64,000 nt of DNA from JALEFZ01 sp038527485. GTDB lineage: Bacteria > Bacteroidota > Bacteroidia > J057. Numbering within the stretch: position 1 is the stretch's first letter; every line of letters starts with the position of its first letter. The notes beneath the pieces were generated by a model, which made no database searches, was not told the origin of the DNA, and was given only the letters and a program-made list of their open reading frames with translations. Made by a program: the position numbers and the translations under genes. The DNA lies in assembly GCA_038527485.1 (NCBI GenBank), contig JBCBFT010000023.1:1-64000 (forward strand), read 5' to 3'. Shown piece after piece: positions 1 to 10,185 of this stretch.

Positions 1-57
1 GTCATTTCGCGCCCCTATCTCATCATCTATAATAATGGCTTTCAATCTATTACTCAT
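1..57 (-). CDS. Response regulator receiver protein, N-terminal 19 residues only
   Basis: The minus strand shows an ATG at 57 followed by an open frame to the window edge. It reads MSNRLKAIIIDDEIGARND, the typical beta-1 strand and acidic pocket (two adjacent Asp residues) of a CheY-like receiver domain. It starts 59 bases after the stop of the sensor kinase on the same strand, so the two are probably one two-component system. In Bacteroidota, LytS-type kinases of this kind are usually followed by a LytTR-type regulator; the output domain lies outside the window, so that part is inference. Only the first codons are visible. Confidence 0.75.
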   Translation of the reverse strand, partial: MSNRLKAIIIDDEIGARND

Positions 58-116
58 ATTCAGGCTTACTTATAAATACTGACGATGATGGCTCCCAATT
101 TGCTACTTAGACTTAC

Positions 117-3100
117 TTAAATGTACTGACAAGGTATGCTCACAGTGACTTTTGTCCCTGTAGCAACCCCTCCCTCGTCATAAAGGTCCTCATACTGAAC
201 AGATACCTTTTGGAACTTCTGTTGCTGCAATAAAGACAGCCTTGACTGGATAAGCGTTGTCCCCCATGATCTATGATGGGGATCTTGCGGATGCTTCATC
301 GTATGCGCTCTCCCCACGCCATTGTCTACAATGGTACAAGAAATAGCTGCTGGCCCAGCCCACTCGTAAGTAATTGTTAGCTGCTTGGTCCCCTTATGTC
401 CTCGAAACCCATGGTGAATGGCATTTTCGACAAAAGGTTGAATCAACATAGGAGGCACCTTCACAAATTCATACTCTACACTGGGATCTATTTGAATCTC
501 AAATATGCATGTGTCTTGAAATCTCAGTTGCTCGAGCTTCATATATTTCTCCAATACTTTTACCTCTTGCTCCAAATAAATAGAGGTCTTCCGAGAAGCA
601 TCTAGCACCATCCGCATCAAGTGCGCAGTTTCTTTCAAGTAAGAAATGGCCGTCTCGCTATCTCGCTGGCTGATGAAGTCCTGTATGGAAGTCATGACAT
701 TGAACAAAAAATGGGGATTCATCTGGAGCTTGAGTGAGTTAAGCTCTGCCATAATGACGCGTTTTTCCATCTCCGCCTTCTTCTCTCTCCTCCTCAGATA
801 GATTAAGGCAAGTAACCCTACCAGCCCGATAACACTCAGTAACCTAGCCAACTTGAACCATGTCTGTTCCCAGTAAGGAGGGATGATCTCAAAGGTTATT
901 TCTGGTGTATCAGTGCTGTACAATCCCTCAGAGCTTTTGGCGCGTGCTTGAAATGTGTAGTTCCCTGCCTTCAAGTCATAGTAATTGATCACATTGGCAC
1001 TACTTGAAGAGGTTTTCCAGACAGTATCTAAGCCTAACATCCGATGCTCATAGGTATAATTCTCTCCACTACGAAAAGCAAAAGCTTGGAGCTGAACAGA
1101 TAGATCGTTTTGATCAAAGGGTAAACGATAACGAGGATGAAGCGCAGTATCTCTTCTTGCGATGGAGACCTGCTTGATTTTTAACTTTGGGGGAATTGGA
1201 TCGAAACCGTCGAAATCGCCCTCTCGCATAGGCAAGACATACAGACCATCTGTGGTCCCCACCCACAAATCATTTTGAAAATATTTCAGTGCGGTAATAT
1301 CACTATTGGCAAGCTCCTTCTGATATTGAAATCGTGAATGGCTGCCATCTCTCATGTCGAACTTGTAGAGTCCACGACGAGTTCCTATCCAGATAAAATC
1401 TCCGATAAGCTCGAATACTTCACCGTATCGTACTGCGAATCTCAGCCCTTGATAAAAATACTTTCCATGCTCATCCTTCTTAAGTTGGTGCAATCCATCA
1501 TAGAATCCAAGTGCCCAAATCGTAGAATCATCGTCTTGTTTGAAACTTCGGATATAGGTGTGTTTCAGCAGATGTTCTGTCTCTTGAAAGTGGGAATCTT
1601 GGGTGAGAAGGAATCCCCCTCCATATCCTCCAATCCAAACATCATGACTGAATCTTTCAGGATAAAATATGGCATTTGGTAATTGGGGGAGCAGTGTATC
1701 CTGAATGGTTCCGCGAAAACCATTCATGGCTATCTTTATCACACATTTTGCCTGTTTATCTCCTAGCCAAAGGGTATCTGAAAGGCGATGTAAATTGTAA
1801 GTATTCTGAGGTATTTGATAAGGACTGGGATCTAAAATCCCTCCAGATTGTATCAAACTTAGAGGTTCACAGGCGGATAATCCTGTGACAGGTAAAGACC
1901 AATACAAGTCAGAACCTATCTTGACTATTCTTTCTCTTTCATAAGGATCTTGGCAAGCTTGTTGAAATGTTAATTTCTCTTTGTTGCCTATACCTATGAA
2001 TCCTTTGTGGGTACGAACAACCACTTGCTGGCTGTCTAGGACTTCGATTTGTACGATCCAGTTATTGGGGAGTGTCTTTTGACTTTCTGAAAATGCGTAG
2101 GTTTCCAAATTGCTCGTAAGCCTTACTTTAGATGGATAGATCGAGACCCAGAGATTCTCTTCTCGGTCTGTAAAAGCATAGTTGCTGGTCTCACCTTCAA
2201 AGAGGTGTCGCAACTTAAGACCATCAAAAATAAATAATCCATCATGTGTCGTCAGCAATAAGTTACCAGATTTATCTTCCCCTATATGTGTCAGGCTTTG
2301 GCTTGTGGGAAGCCGTAACACATCTGTAGGTACAATCTTCCCTTCTCTAATTTCCATTCTTGATAAGACGCTCTCCTGTCCATGATAGTAGAATAAGGAA
2401 CCGTCAGCTGTTCGAAAAAAACGTGTAGAGAACCCCGAATGCGCATACTTCGGTAGATAGGACCTGATGACTTCTCCATGCTGCCCATATACGATTATGC
2501 TATCAAGTCGAGATACCCAAATCCTCTGCTCTTTGTCTATTGCTGCGGCAAATATTCCACGTGAAAATGATAACTCCCTTAGGATGGTCTGTCTTTTCCA
2601 ATCCAAGAGAAAGAGTTTCGTGTCTGACTCTATCAGTAGTATCTCGGGATTGGCACAATATTGATGGATCTTATCGACCCTGCCTCCTGATTGAAAGTGT
2701 GCCTCTTTCAATCCAACTTCCCTAATACTATCTCCTTTGTATGCAAATAAATGTTTACTGGTGTTGATAAAGCTGAAGCTACTATCGGCCATCATTTGCA
2801 GTCCGAAAATGTGCTGGGACTTATACTCACCTACAAAGGGTATAGGCTCAAATGTCTGCCCATCATATGCGTACAAGCCATTGGATGCGCCCATGATGAT
2901 CGTACCATCTCCTTGTTGTAAAATGGAGAAAATGCTACGGTTAGGCAATCCATCAGCAGGTGTGATTTCTTGATATGCTACACCTTGCGCACGAAGAGGT
3001 CCTACAGGAAGTCCTAATAATAGGATGCTCCACATAAGCAGCAATCCTTCTCTTATAGCATGTCTATGATAGGAATTTTTCCACTTAAAATTTCCTCTAT

Positions 3101-3128
3101 CCATCAAACGCATTTTACCATTTCTCAT
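117..3128 (-). CDS. Beta-propeller sensor histidine kinase, LytS (His_kinase) type
   Basis: This 1003-residue membrane sensor probably detects an extracellular or periplasmic signal and phosphorylates the regulator encoded just downstream. A signal peptide (about residues 25-48) is followed by repeated propeller blades. A Y_Y_Y-type Ig-like domain (about 660-750) and one membrane helix (about 760-780) come next. The kinase region has the motif QMNPHFLFN with the likely phospho-His near residue 806, then an N-box PFVENAIHHG near 900 and a DNGVG box. The lack of a HisKA dimerisation domain and the NPHFLFN motif place it in the LytS/YehU class. The start is uncertain, because Met1, Met6 and Met9 are all possible. 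The ligand cannot be read from the sequence. Confidence 0.9.
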   Translation of the reverse strand: MRNGKMRLMDRGNFKWKNSYHRHAIREGLLLMWSILLLGLPVGPLRAQGVAYQEITPADGLPNRSIFSILQQGDGTIIMGASNGLYAYDGQTFEPIPFVGEYKSQHIFGLQMMADSSFSFINTSKHLFAYKGDSIREVGLKEAHFQSGGRVDKIHQYCANPEILLIESDTKLFLLDWKRQTILRELSFSRGIFAAAIDKEQRIWVSRLDSIIVYGQHGEVIRSYLPKYAHSGFSTRFFRTADGSLFYYHGQESVLSRMEIREGKIVPTDVLRLPTSQSLTHIGEDKSGNLLLTTHDGLFIFDGLKLRHLFEGETSNYAFTDREENLWVSIYPSKVRLTSNLETYAFSESQKTLPNNWIVQIEVLDSQQVVVRTHKGFIGIGNKEKLTFQQACQDPYERERIVKIGSDLYWSLPVTGLSACEPLSLIQSGGILDPSPYQIPQNTYNLHRLSDTLWLGDKQAKCVIKIAMNGFRGTIQDTLLPQLPNAIFYPERFSHDVWIGGYGGGFLLTQDSHFQETEHLLKHTYIRSFKQDDDSTIWALGFYDGLHQLKKDEHGKYFYQGLRFAVRYGEVFELIGDFIWIGTRRGLYKFDMRDGSHSRFQYQKELANSDITALKYFQNDLWVGTTDGLYVLPMREGDFDGFDPIPPKLKIKQVSIARRDTALHPRYRLPFDQNDLSVQLQAFAFRSGENYTYEHRMLGLDTVWKTSSSSANVINYYDLKAGNYTFQARAKSSEGLYSTDTPEITFEIIPPYWEQTWFKLARLLSVIGLVGLLALIYLRRREKKAEMEKRVIMAELNSLKLQMNPHFLFNVMTSIQDFISQRDSETAISYLKETAHLMRMVLDASRKTSIYLEQEVKVLEKYMKLEQLRFQDTCIFEIQIDPSVEYEFVKVPPMLIQPFVENAIHHGFRGHKGTKQLTITYEWAGPAAISCTIVDNGVGRAHTMKHPQDPHHRSWGTTLIQSRLSLLQQQKFQKVSVQYEDLYDEGGVATGTKVTVSIPCQYI

Positions 3129-3572
3129 CTTCGCGGTCTTGCGTACCTACCCCCTACTTTTATAGGATTCTTACCCATTTAAAAGAGGGCTTATCTAGTA
3201 CGATCGTTGTGTAGTTTAATCTTTATGTCCGATTTTTCTACATCGTATCCTCTAAAAGGTGGATATAATATTTTATCCATACGATTTTATGAAGGACAAA
3301 TTCTATCCTCCACCACATGAGTTTTTAGGTTATTTCAGTCAAAATATGAAAAAGAGAGAGAAATAATATGTTCTAAAATTTTGGGATAGTTGCCTCTTAC
3401 TATTTAAATGCTTGTTTTCCGACATCCAAGCAAACAGATAGATCTTGATCATTTGAGGGGGATAAATCTTGCTGCATGTAGGCATTGACAGCTCCTTCAG
3501 CTGAGATGCTTAACAGCTAGATAGGGCTGATCTTATGATCATAACAGTGGTCATATGCAGGAATGAACCCAT
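3129..3572. other. 444-bp intergenic region
   Basis: No credible gene is present. The part next to 3128 should hold the promoter of the sensor kinase. The part from 3422 to 3572 belongs to the 1.14-kb duplicated block that also covers the 3' half of the following cargo gene, and it is repeated at 6157-6307. I see no convincing hairpin terminator. Confidence 0.6.
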
Positions 3573-4563
3573 TTATTTTCTCGTGATGATTACTTTCTGT
3601 GTGCTCACACTGTCCCCTATTTTTATATGACAGATAATGATTCCAGCAGGCCACTGTCTTACATCAAAAACTTTCTCTGTAGTACTTCTAGAGAGGTCTT
3701 CTGTGCGCAACAATTTTCCTTCCATCGAATAAAAAGATACCCTGCCATCCGCATCCAAGAACTGATTTTTCCTCATCACAAGCTGTCTGGATACGGGGTT
3801 GGGGCTGAGTGTAAAGTAAGCCTCAGGTCCTGGATCTAGAGAAGTAGGAAGATAGAGATACCCAGTAGGGGGAGAAAAACAAAAATTATCTTCCGTCACC
3901 ACCTCGTAAAGCTGAAAAGGAGTCCCTACGATGAATGTTCCTTCGCCTATTAAATCACCGTTGGAATACCAGTAGATATCCGTGTAATCTTCTGTCTGTG
4001 GATCAGCCCATAATGTGTCCCCTCCACCTTGATAGATCAAAGGCGTAGGGGGAGGGAGAGTATCAAAAACGTAAGTAAAAGTATCAGAAGAAGTCCGACA
4101 TCCATTTTGGTCTGTGTAAATGGTATACACATCGACAGAATCTTGTCCTGTATAGGTCACGTCCCAATTTCTCAGCCTGGATGAATCGGGCCATTCATAA
4201 GCCAAAAAATCTAATCTGTAGGGAAGTAGGTTGGGCGTAAAAAAGGTCTGAAAAGTTCCATTCCCACATAGTTCTAATCCTATTGAGACCGTAGGTTTAG
4301 GTGCAGCAGGAAGTGCTGCTACATGAAATATCTCCGAAGTATCTGATTGACTTTGGTGAGTCAAAATGACTTGATAACCACCCGAGACCTCTGCTAGATA
4401 ATCGGGAGAGGTACTTCCTGAGATCGGTAGCCCATCCCTTAGCCATTGATAGGTTCGATCGGCACAGGTATTTCCATGTAGCCATATCCCCTCATCGGGG
4501 CAGAAGCCCCTGCGCCCTGAGGCGGCAATGGTAGGTTGACAAACATCCATCTGAGCGATGAAA
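3422..4563. repeat. Long direct repeat, copy A (1142 bp)
   Basis: This block is repeated in the same orientation at 6157-7298, a constant offset of 2735 bases. By eye only two differences are seen: G/A in the untranslated part near 3503, and C/T near 4262 (a Gly/Glu change). It covers 151 bases downstream of the stop codon plus the codons for the last 329-330 residues of the cargo gene. Outside the block the two genes diverge abruptly. Confidence 0.95.
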
Positions 4564-6059
4564 AAGTCAGAAGCTCCTCGAGCAAAAACGATGGTATCTC
4601 CAATTTTAGAACTTACATTAAATCCAGAAGCAATTATGAGAGACTCTGCGTCTAGCGTCTCGATTTCACGAATCGTATGACCAAATTTATCTCCAAACAT
4701 CTGGTGCCATAGATAGTCACCATTCGGACTATACTTTAAGAGTAGTCCTCGCCCATCTAGAGGCCCCAAAGTAGGAGGAATTGTAGGTCCTTCATGTAAT
4801 TTAGCCGAATCGGGAGAACTCCAAAAAGGTCTAGCAACATATACATTTCCCATCATGTCTACAGACATCAAGGAGGCATATAGATCGTCACAACTGACTT
4901 GTTGTTGCCAAATCAAGTTTCCTAAAAAATCATATTTCAAAATGAAAGAACCATTTTCCGAATCTCTAAATTCAAAGCATGGTATAATCTCATCTGTCCC
5001 AGATGTTATTCTATCTCCATCATTACTCTGGATGGAGATTAAAACGTAAAGATTCCCATCCTGATCGAAGTCTACTTGTTGGGGTTGTATCCTAGCCCCT
5101 CCAAAGGGAGATTGGCTCGAATCAAGTGCAACTCTTATATGCCTAAACCATTCGAGTTCACCGTCAGGATCATATCGACAAACAACCGTCTCTCTACTTC
5201 CAATTGCATTTTGTTGAAATGTCCTTACCGTATGCAATGTGGTATCAGGCAGATATATGGTGTCACGAATCTCTAAAGCTAATCCTATGAGTCCTTGATC
5301 AGATACAGCAAACTCTTTTTTTAGAAGTTTAGGGTCCACAAAACCTTTAAAAAGCCCAATCGTGGAAAATCCCTTGAGTTTTCCAACTGTGTCCATTCGA
5401 GCAATTGCAAGATGCGCTCGATCAGGTAACCCCACATATTGAACAGAAGAGTCATGAATGACATTTGGAAAATTAATGTCGAGATAGCCTAAGCCATAAA
5501 GTTTGTAAGCGTTATCTGTCGCTAGCTTCTGCCAATCAAAGTATCTTAGATTTTTATATCCCTGGATTTGGGCTTGTCTATTTAGCTGAATCAAGATATT
5601 ATATTCAAGTGGAGTCGGTAATCCAAATGGATTAGATGTACCATTATAATCCGTAAAATTTCTGTTACCACGAACAATCATCATTCCACCATCATACCTA
5701 AATGTACTTTGCAGAAATCCAGATGATAAGCTTCCAAAAGGTGGAGTTGGACTAAAAGCCCAACTCGTATCTATAACTCCATTTGCCTTTATCCTGAAAA
5801 AAGTTTCCTGTTCATTTTGAAATCTTGGGAAAGGAGCCAAAGGTCCCCATAACGTATCTTCATGAAAAGCCCCTACAACGATTCCATGAGTGGGATCAAC
5901 TCTTAGGCTATGATTATTAAATGACTCGCCTACAACAGAATCTGTTGTAACCCCAAAAGTTACTACCCAGTCGATAGATTGCGCTTGATGTTCAGAGGGA
6001 CTTATCAGAAAAAGAAACATCCATAAAAATGAGTGGAAAACAAAGTCGGATATTTTCAT
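3573..6059 (-). CDS. T9SS cargo protein, paralogue 1
   Basis: This 828-residue exported protein has an N-terminal signal peptide (about residues 1-26). A roughly 470-residue region reads like SBBP/propeller-type repeats, with recurring patterns such as KYD..GNLIW and DQDGNLYVL. A cysteine-containing Ig-like/PKD-like part follows (about 510-740). The C-terminal T9SS type A sorting domain (about 745-828) has the motif SPNPVSRQLVM and ends in a basic KVIITRK tail. It should be exported through the outer membrane and kept at the surface or released. The function is unknown; the propeller-like part suggests binding rather than catalysis. It is followed upstream on the same strand by a close paralogue whose last 330 residues differ at one position. 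Confidence 0.85.
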   Translation of the reverse strand: MKISDFVFHSFLWMFLFLISPSEHQAQSIDWVVTFGVTTDSVVGESFNNHSLRVDPTHGIVVGAFHEDTLWGPLAPFPRFQNEQETFFRIKANGVIDTSWAFSPTPPFGSLSSGFLQSTFRYDGGMMIVRGNRNFTDYNGTSNPFGLPTPLEYNILIQLNRQAQIQGYKNLRYFDWQKLATDNAYKLYGLGYLDINFPNVIHDSSVQYVGLPDRAHLAIARMDTVGKLKGFSTIGLFKGFVDPKLLKKEFAVSDQGLIGLALEIRDTIYLPDTTLHTVRTFQQNAIGSRETVVCRYDPDGELEWFRHIRVALDSSQSPFGGARIQPQQVDFDQDGNLYVLISIQSNDGDRITSGTDEIIPCFEFRDSENGSFILKYDFLGNLIWQQQVSCDDLYASLMSVDMMGNVYVARPFWSSPDSAKLHEGPTIPPTLGPLDGRGLLLKYSPNGDYLWHQMFGDKFGHTIREIETLDAESLIIASGFNVSSKIGDTIVFARGASDFFIAQMDVCQPTIAASGRRGFCPDEGIWLHGNTCADRTYQWLRDGLPISGSTSPDYLAEVSGGYQVILTHQSQSDTSEIFHVAALPAAPKPTVSIGLELCGNGTFQTFFTPNLLPYRLDFLAYEWPDSSRLRNWDVTYTGQDSVDVYTIYTDQNGCRTSSDTFTYVFDTLPPPTPLIYQGGGDTLWADPQTEDYTDIYWYSNGDLIGEGTFIVGTPFQLYEVVTEDNFCFSPPTGYLYLPTSLDPGPEAYFTLSPNPVSRQLVMRKNQFLDADGRVSFYSMEGKLLRTEDLSRSTTEKVFDVRQWPAGIIICHIKIGDSVSTQKVIITRK

Positions 6060-6156
6060 TTTGTTGATGCAGGTTAAATGAAGTATTTTTCTCCTAAAAT
6101 GTATATTCTAAAATTTTGGAATGATGTTGTCGAGGTCCTTGATCATCTATTCCCAA

Positions 6157-7298
6157 ACATCCAAGCAAACAGATAGATCTTGATCATTTGAGGGGGATAA
6201 ATCTTGCTGCATGTAGGCATTGACAGCTCCTTCAGCTAAGATGCTTAACAGCTAGATAGGGCTGATCTTATGATCATAACAGTGGTCATATGCAGGAATG
6301 AACCCATTTATTTTCTCGTGATGATTACTTTCTGTGTGCTCACACTGTCCCCTATTTTTATATGACAGATAATGATTCCAGCAGGCCACTGTCTTACATC
6401 AAAAACTTTCTCTGTAGTACTTCTAGAGAGGTCTTCTGTGCGCAACAATTTTCCTTCCATCGAATAAAAAGATACCCTGCCATCCGCATCCAAGAACTGA
6501 TTTTTCCTCATCACAAGCTGTCTGGATACGGGGTTGGGGCTGAGTGTAAAGTAAGCCTCAGGTCCTGGATCTAGAGAAGTAGGAAGATAGAGATACCCAG
6601 TAGGGGGAGAAAAACAAAAATTATCTTCCGTCACCACCTCGTAAAGCTGAAAAGGAGTCCCTACGATGAATGTTCCTTCGCCTATTAAATCACCGTTGGA
6701 ATACCAGTAGATATCCGTGTAATCTTCTGTCTGTGGATCAGCCCATAATGTGTCCCCTCCACCTTGATAGATCAAAGGCGTAGGGGGAGGGAGAGTATCA
6801 AAAACGTAAGTAAAAGTATCAGAAGAAGTCCGACATCCATTTTGGTCTGTGTAAATGGTATACACATCGACAGAATCTTGTCCTGTATAGGTCACGTCCC
6901 AATTTCTCAGCCTGGATGAATCGGGCCATTCATAAGCCAAAAAATCTAATCTGTAGGGAAGTAGGTTGGGCGTAAAAAAGGTCTGAAAAGTTCCATTCTC
7001 ACATAGTTCTAATCCTATTGAGACCGTAGGTTTAGGTGCAGCAGGAAGTGCTGCTACATGAAATATCTCCGAAGTATCTGATTGACTTTGGTGAGTCAAA
7101 ATGACTTGATAACCACCCGAGACCTCTGCTAGATAATCGGGAGAGGTACTTCCTGAGATCGGTAGCCCATCCCTTAGCCATTGATAGGTTCGATCGGCAC
7201 AGGTATTTCCATGTAGCCATATCCCCTCATCGGGGCAGAAGCCCCTGCGCCCTGAGGCGGCAATGGTAGGTTGACAAACATCCATCTGAGCGATGAAA
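6157..7298. repeat. Long direct repeat, copy B (1142 bp)
   Basis: Second copy of the block at 3422-4563, with two visible mismatches. It begins 97 bases past the ATG of paralogue 1 and extends into the codons of paralogue 2 up to residue about 515, where similarity drops to the level of ordinary paralogues. Near identity including non-coding sequence points to very recent duplication or gene conversion. Confidence 0.95.
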
Positions 7299-8842
7299 TG
7301 ATCGGAACTACCCAAGGAACTTATTACTGTATCTCCCACCTGAGAAGGTCCTCTAAAACCTCCTCTCATCACGAGTTTAGAAGGCTCTAGACAAACGATT
7401 TGACTGATCCTCTCAAAGAATTTATCTCCTAAGTCTTGATGCCACAGATACTCTCCATCAGCATTGTACTTTATGATAAGTAGGTCCCAGTTAAGTCCTA
7501 ATGGCAGAGGGGGAGGTATGGAAGGACCATTGTAGATTTGTACAGAATCACTGGCAGCCCACAAATTAGGAGCTAAGTAGATATTCCCCATCTGGTCTAC
7601 TGACATCAAGTTTACTACCTGTCCTAGATTGCCTGTTTCACATATAATTGGTTTCTGCCATTCCAATCTACCTTGAGAGTCGAATTTCAATAAGAAAGAT
7701 CCATTCTGCATATTTTTAAATTGGGTACAGCCTTCGATCTCCTCTTGACCTACTTTTATCACCTCATCAACCTTTCCACTCACTGAAATTAAGGCATATA
7801 AATTTCCTTGACCATCATAATCAAGCGCTTCTATCCCTATTGCTACGTTGCCACCACCAGATGGTACAGTTTGCATGGTCGCTCTTACATGGTGAAACCA
7901 TGCAATTTGTCCTAAAGTATCATACTGAATGATTACGCCTTCCTGGCTACCTTCTCCATTTTGCTGAAAAGTTTGCAAAGGATATAATGTTGTATCTGTC
8001 AGATAAACTGTATCCTGGAAAAGAATGGCAACTCCTAGATCGCCTTGACTGGATACTGCCAATCGCTCATCAAACTTTTTCGGATCTGTGAACCCCTTAA
8101 ATAGTCCTAAAGTAGAGAAGCTTTTTAACTCTCCTGCTATATCCATCCTACCAATTAAGAGATGCTCACGATCTGGTAATCCATTGAAACTTATGATAGA
8201 ATCCTGAACAATATTCGGAGGAATATTTTTTAAAAATCCGATCCCATAAACTCGATATTCCGTATCAGACACATAGTTTTCCCAAGCAAAATTTTTCAGT
8301 CTTAGATTATCTACCGTATCTGTGCTCTTATTAATCGTTACAAATCCAAATTGCTCAGAAGTATTATTCATCCCAAAGGGATTCAATAGACCATTGTAAG
8401 AAATATTATTCCTATATGGACGCTGTAACATAATTCCTCCATCATATCTGAATAGCAACTTCGAAAACTCGTTGGATAATGGATTACCCAAGTCTGAACT
8501 GAATGTCATACTTGTATCTGGCTTTCCATTTACCTGTAGTCGAATGATCGTCTCCTGCCCTCCCAAAAACGCATCGAACCCCTGGCCATTGTGGAATAGT
8601 GTATCGTTATGATAAACCCCAAATACAACTCCATACTTAGGATCGACCGCCATCCCATTGTCCCTTATAAATAGCCCCGACTCACTTGTAGAATCTTTGG
8701 TACCTAGAGAATATACCCAGTCAATCTCTTGCGCTACCAATTTATGAGGTATACATGTACCCCCTATACATAGGAAAAATACTGATAAGTTTAGTCGTGT
8801 AAAACGAAGGAAACTGTGCATGATTCTTAGTATTTGTACCAA
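6308..8842 (-). CDS. T9SS cargo protein, paralogue 2
   Basis: This 844-residue exported protein has the same architecture as the gene at 3573-6059: signal peptide (about 1-38), propeller-like repeats, Ig-like segment and C-terminal T9SS sorting domain. The first 515 residues are clearly homologous to paralogue 1 but diverged, sharing motifs such as FRYDGG and GLFKGF.DPK. The last 330 are identical apart from one Glu/Gly. The start at 8842 gives MVQILRIMHSFLRF; Met8 is an alternative and would give a more normal signal peptide. The function is not recognisable. The 248 bases between the two paralogues are mostly repeat copy B. Confidence 0.85.
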   Translation of the reverse strand: MVQILRIMHSFLRFTRLNLSVFFLCIGGTCIPHKLVAQEIDWVYSLGTKDSTSESGLFIRDNGMAVDPKYGVVFGVYHNDTLFHNGQGFDAFLGGQETIIRLQVNGKPDTSMTFSSDLGNPLSNEFSKLLFRYDGGIMLQRPYRNNISYNGLLNPFGMNNTSEQFGFVTINKSTDTVDNLRLKNFAWENYVSDTEYRVYGIGFLKNIPPNIVQDSIISFNGLPDREHLLIGRMDIAGELKSFSTLGLFKGFTDPKKFDERLAVSSQGDLGVAILFQDTVYLTDTTLYPLQTFQQNGEGSQEGVIIQYDTLGQIAWFHHVRATMQTVPSGGGNVAIGIEALDYDGQGNLYALISVSGKVDEVIKVGQEEIEGCTQFKNMQNGSFLLKFDSQGRLEWQKPIICETGNLGQVVNLMSVDQMGNIYLAPNLWAASDSVQIYNGPSIPPPLPLGLNWDLLIIKYNADGEYLWHQDLGDKFFERISQIVCLEPSKLVMRGGFRGPSQVGDTVISSLGSSDHFIAQMDVCQPTIAASGRRGFCPDEGIWLHGNTCADRTYQWLRDGLPISGSTSPDYLAEVSGGYQVILTHQSQSDTSEIFHVAALPAAPKPTVSIGLELCENGTFQTFFTPNLLPYRLDFLAYEWPDSSRLRNWDVTYTGQDSVDVYTIYTDQNGCRTSSDTFTYVFDTLPPPTPLIYQGGGDTLWADPQTEDYTDIYWYSNGDLIGEGTFIVGTPFQLYEVVTEDNFCFSPPTGYLYLPTSLDPGPEAYFTLSPNPVSRQLVMRKNQFLDADGRVSFYSMEGKLLRTEDLSRSTTEKVFDVRQWPAGIIICHIKIGDSVSTQKVIITRK

Positions 8843-9039
8843 GAAATACCTCTCAGAAAGAGAAATCTTCTTTTTAAGATAATTCCGATTTCATTTTTGC
8901 AATGACTTTCTTATGTATCACTTTAACAGATTACTTTTCTAAAGTATTAAGAAATAACTTGCATCAGAATAATGAAACTCCATTCATCAATATCTCTAAG
9001 AGAGGCAATTCTAGATGAAAATTAGTTGATCAATCTCAA

Positions 9040-10185
9040 TTATCGGATAATAAATCTCTTAGTCAGTATCTTATCTGCCAGAACGAGCTGTAGCATATAA
9101 ACACCATTAGTCAGATGTTGGATGGATATCTTTTGTTTAAATTGTCCCTGCTGGATATAAATATTACCCCCAACCAGTTTTCTCCCTTGAGTATCTAATA
9201 TTTCATATCTAACGTTATGATCCATCTCCATATTTGTCTGGATTAAAAGCGAGCGATTACCTGAATGAGGAGAGATTATTTGTAGTCCCTTGTTGATCCT
9301 TTGACTTTCCCTCAAAGGACTATCTCCACAAAATACTCTTTCGCAGATAACTTCTGATGTTTGATCAATACAAACGTTATCAGAAAAGTAAAAATCACAT
9401 CCAATTGGAACATAAACGTTATTCCACCAAAGTTTAGGGCGAATTACTGAACTAACTATCTGATTACCACAAGAGAGACTCTCTTCGATTATAAAACTAC
9501 TAGTCTGATCAAAAAAAGTATTTTGTACAGAACCAAAATCAATGACGTAATCAAACGCCCAAAGATTTCCAATACCACCAGGGATTGTAGGATTAAAAAT
9601 AGTGGGTAGTATCTTCGACTGTAACTCATACTTATTAGGCTCTGGTCCAACATATTGTAATTCGAATTCGGCTGATAAATTATCATTGTATAATAATGGG
9701 ATATCTAGATCAGGAGATGTAGTAATTCCTACTTGTGAGGCAAAATTATCATAGTAGGCAGTAGGACCAACAGGTTCAATAAAACCTAGTATACTATAAT
9801 TATGATCGAAAGGAACTCCTGTGACACCTTGTATATCAGCAAGCTCTAGTTCAGTAGAAACTTCAATAATTGTGCTTCCAGCCAAACCTGTATTAGATAA
9901 GTCTGCGACAACAATTTCAGTAAAATTATCACTAATAGTTTGACCAGGAGCATAACTCCTTTCAATATGAACTTGCTTTTCAAAATAATTTAGTGAAACC
10001 ATTTTCACCCTTACTGTAAAAATTATTTCGATACTAAGTCCTGAAGAGTTAGAAGGTAGTTGATCAATATTACCTTCAAATATGATGGACATAGTACCTG
10101 GAGCAGTACAATTATTCCAAGCGACAGGGCTTTGAGAAGAACTAGATCCTAAATAATTGAATGAGAAGTTACCTGCTAAACTCAT
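9040..10185 (-). CDS. T9SS-sorted protein, probable 5' frameshift
   Basis: The frame encodes 381 residues with no signal peptide of its own, starting MSLAGNFSFNYLG. It ends in a typical T9SS C-terminal domain: YEILDTQGRKLVGG, then LTNGVYMLQLV and the basic end KRFIIR. The middle is low in recognisable motifs and rich in Ser, Asn and Thr. Immediately upstream, in another frame, lies a perfect signal peptide (see 10182-10244). One extra C in the run near 10189-10192 would join them into MNMKTLKLLIIIVLFGAF-PQ-MSLAGNF. I read this as one secreted protein broken by a single-base deletion or a sequencing error. It looks more AT-rich than the amylase next to it. The function is unknown. Confidence 0.7.
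   Translation of the reverse strand: MSLAGNFSFNYLGSSSSQSPVAWNNCTAPGTMSIIFEGNIDQLPSNSSGLSIEIIFTVRVKMVSLNYFEKQVHIERSYAPGQTISDNFTEIVVADLSNTGLAGSTIIEVSTELELADIQGVTGVPFDHNYSILGFIEPVGPTAYYDNFASQVGITTSPDLDIPLLYNDNLSAEFELQYVGPEPNKYELQSKILPTIFNPTIPGGIGNLWAFDYVIDFGSVQNTFFDQTSSFIIEESLSCGNQIVSSVIRPKLWWNNVYVPIGCDFYFSDNVCIDQTSEVICERVFCGDSPLRESQRINKGLQIISPHSGNRSLLIQTNMEMDHNVRYEILDTQGRKLVGGNIYIQQGQFKQKISIQHLTNGVYMLQLVLADKILTKRFIIR

Noticed and set aside
3422..7298. Insertion sequence or composite transposon as the cause of the long direct repeat
   Set aside because: No transposase, terminal inverted repeats or target duplications at the block edges; the block is mostly a coding 3' half.
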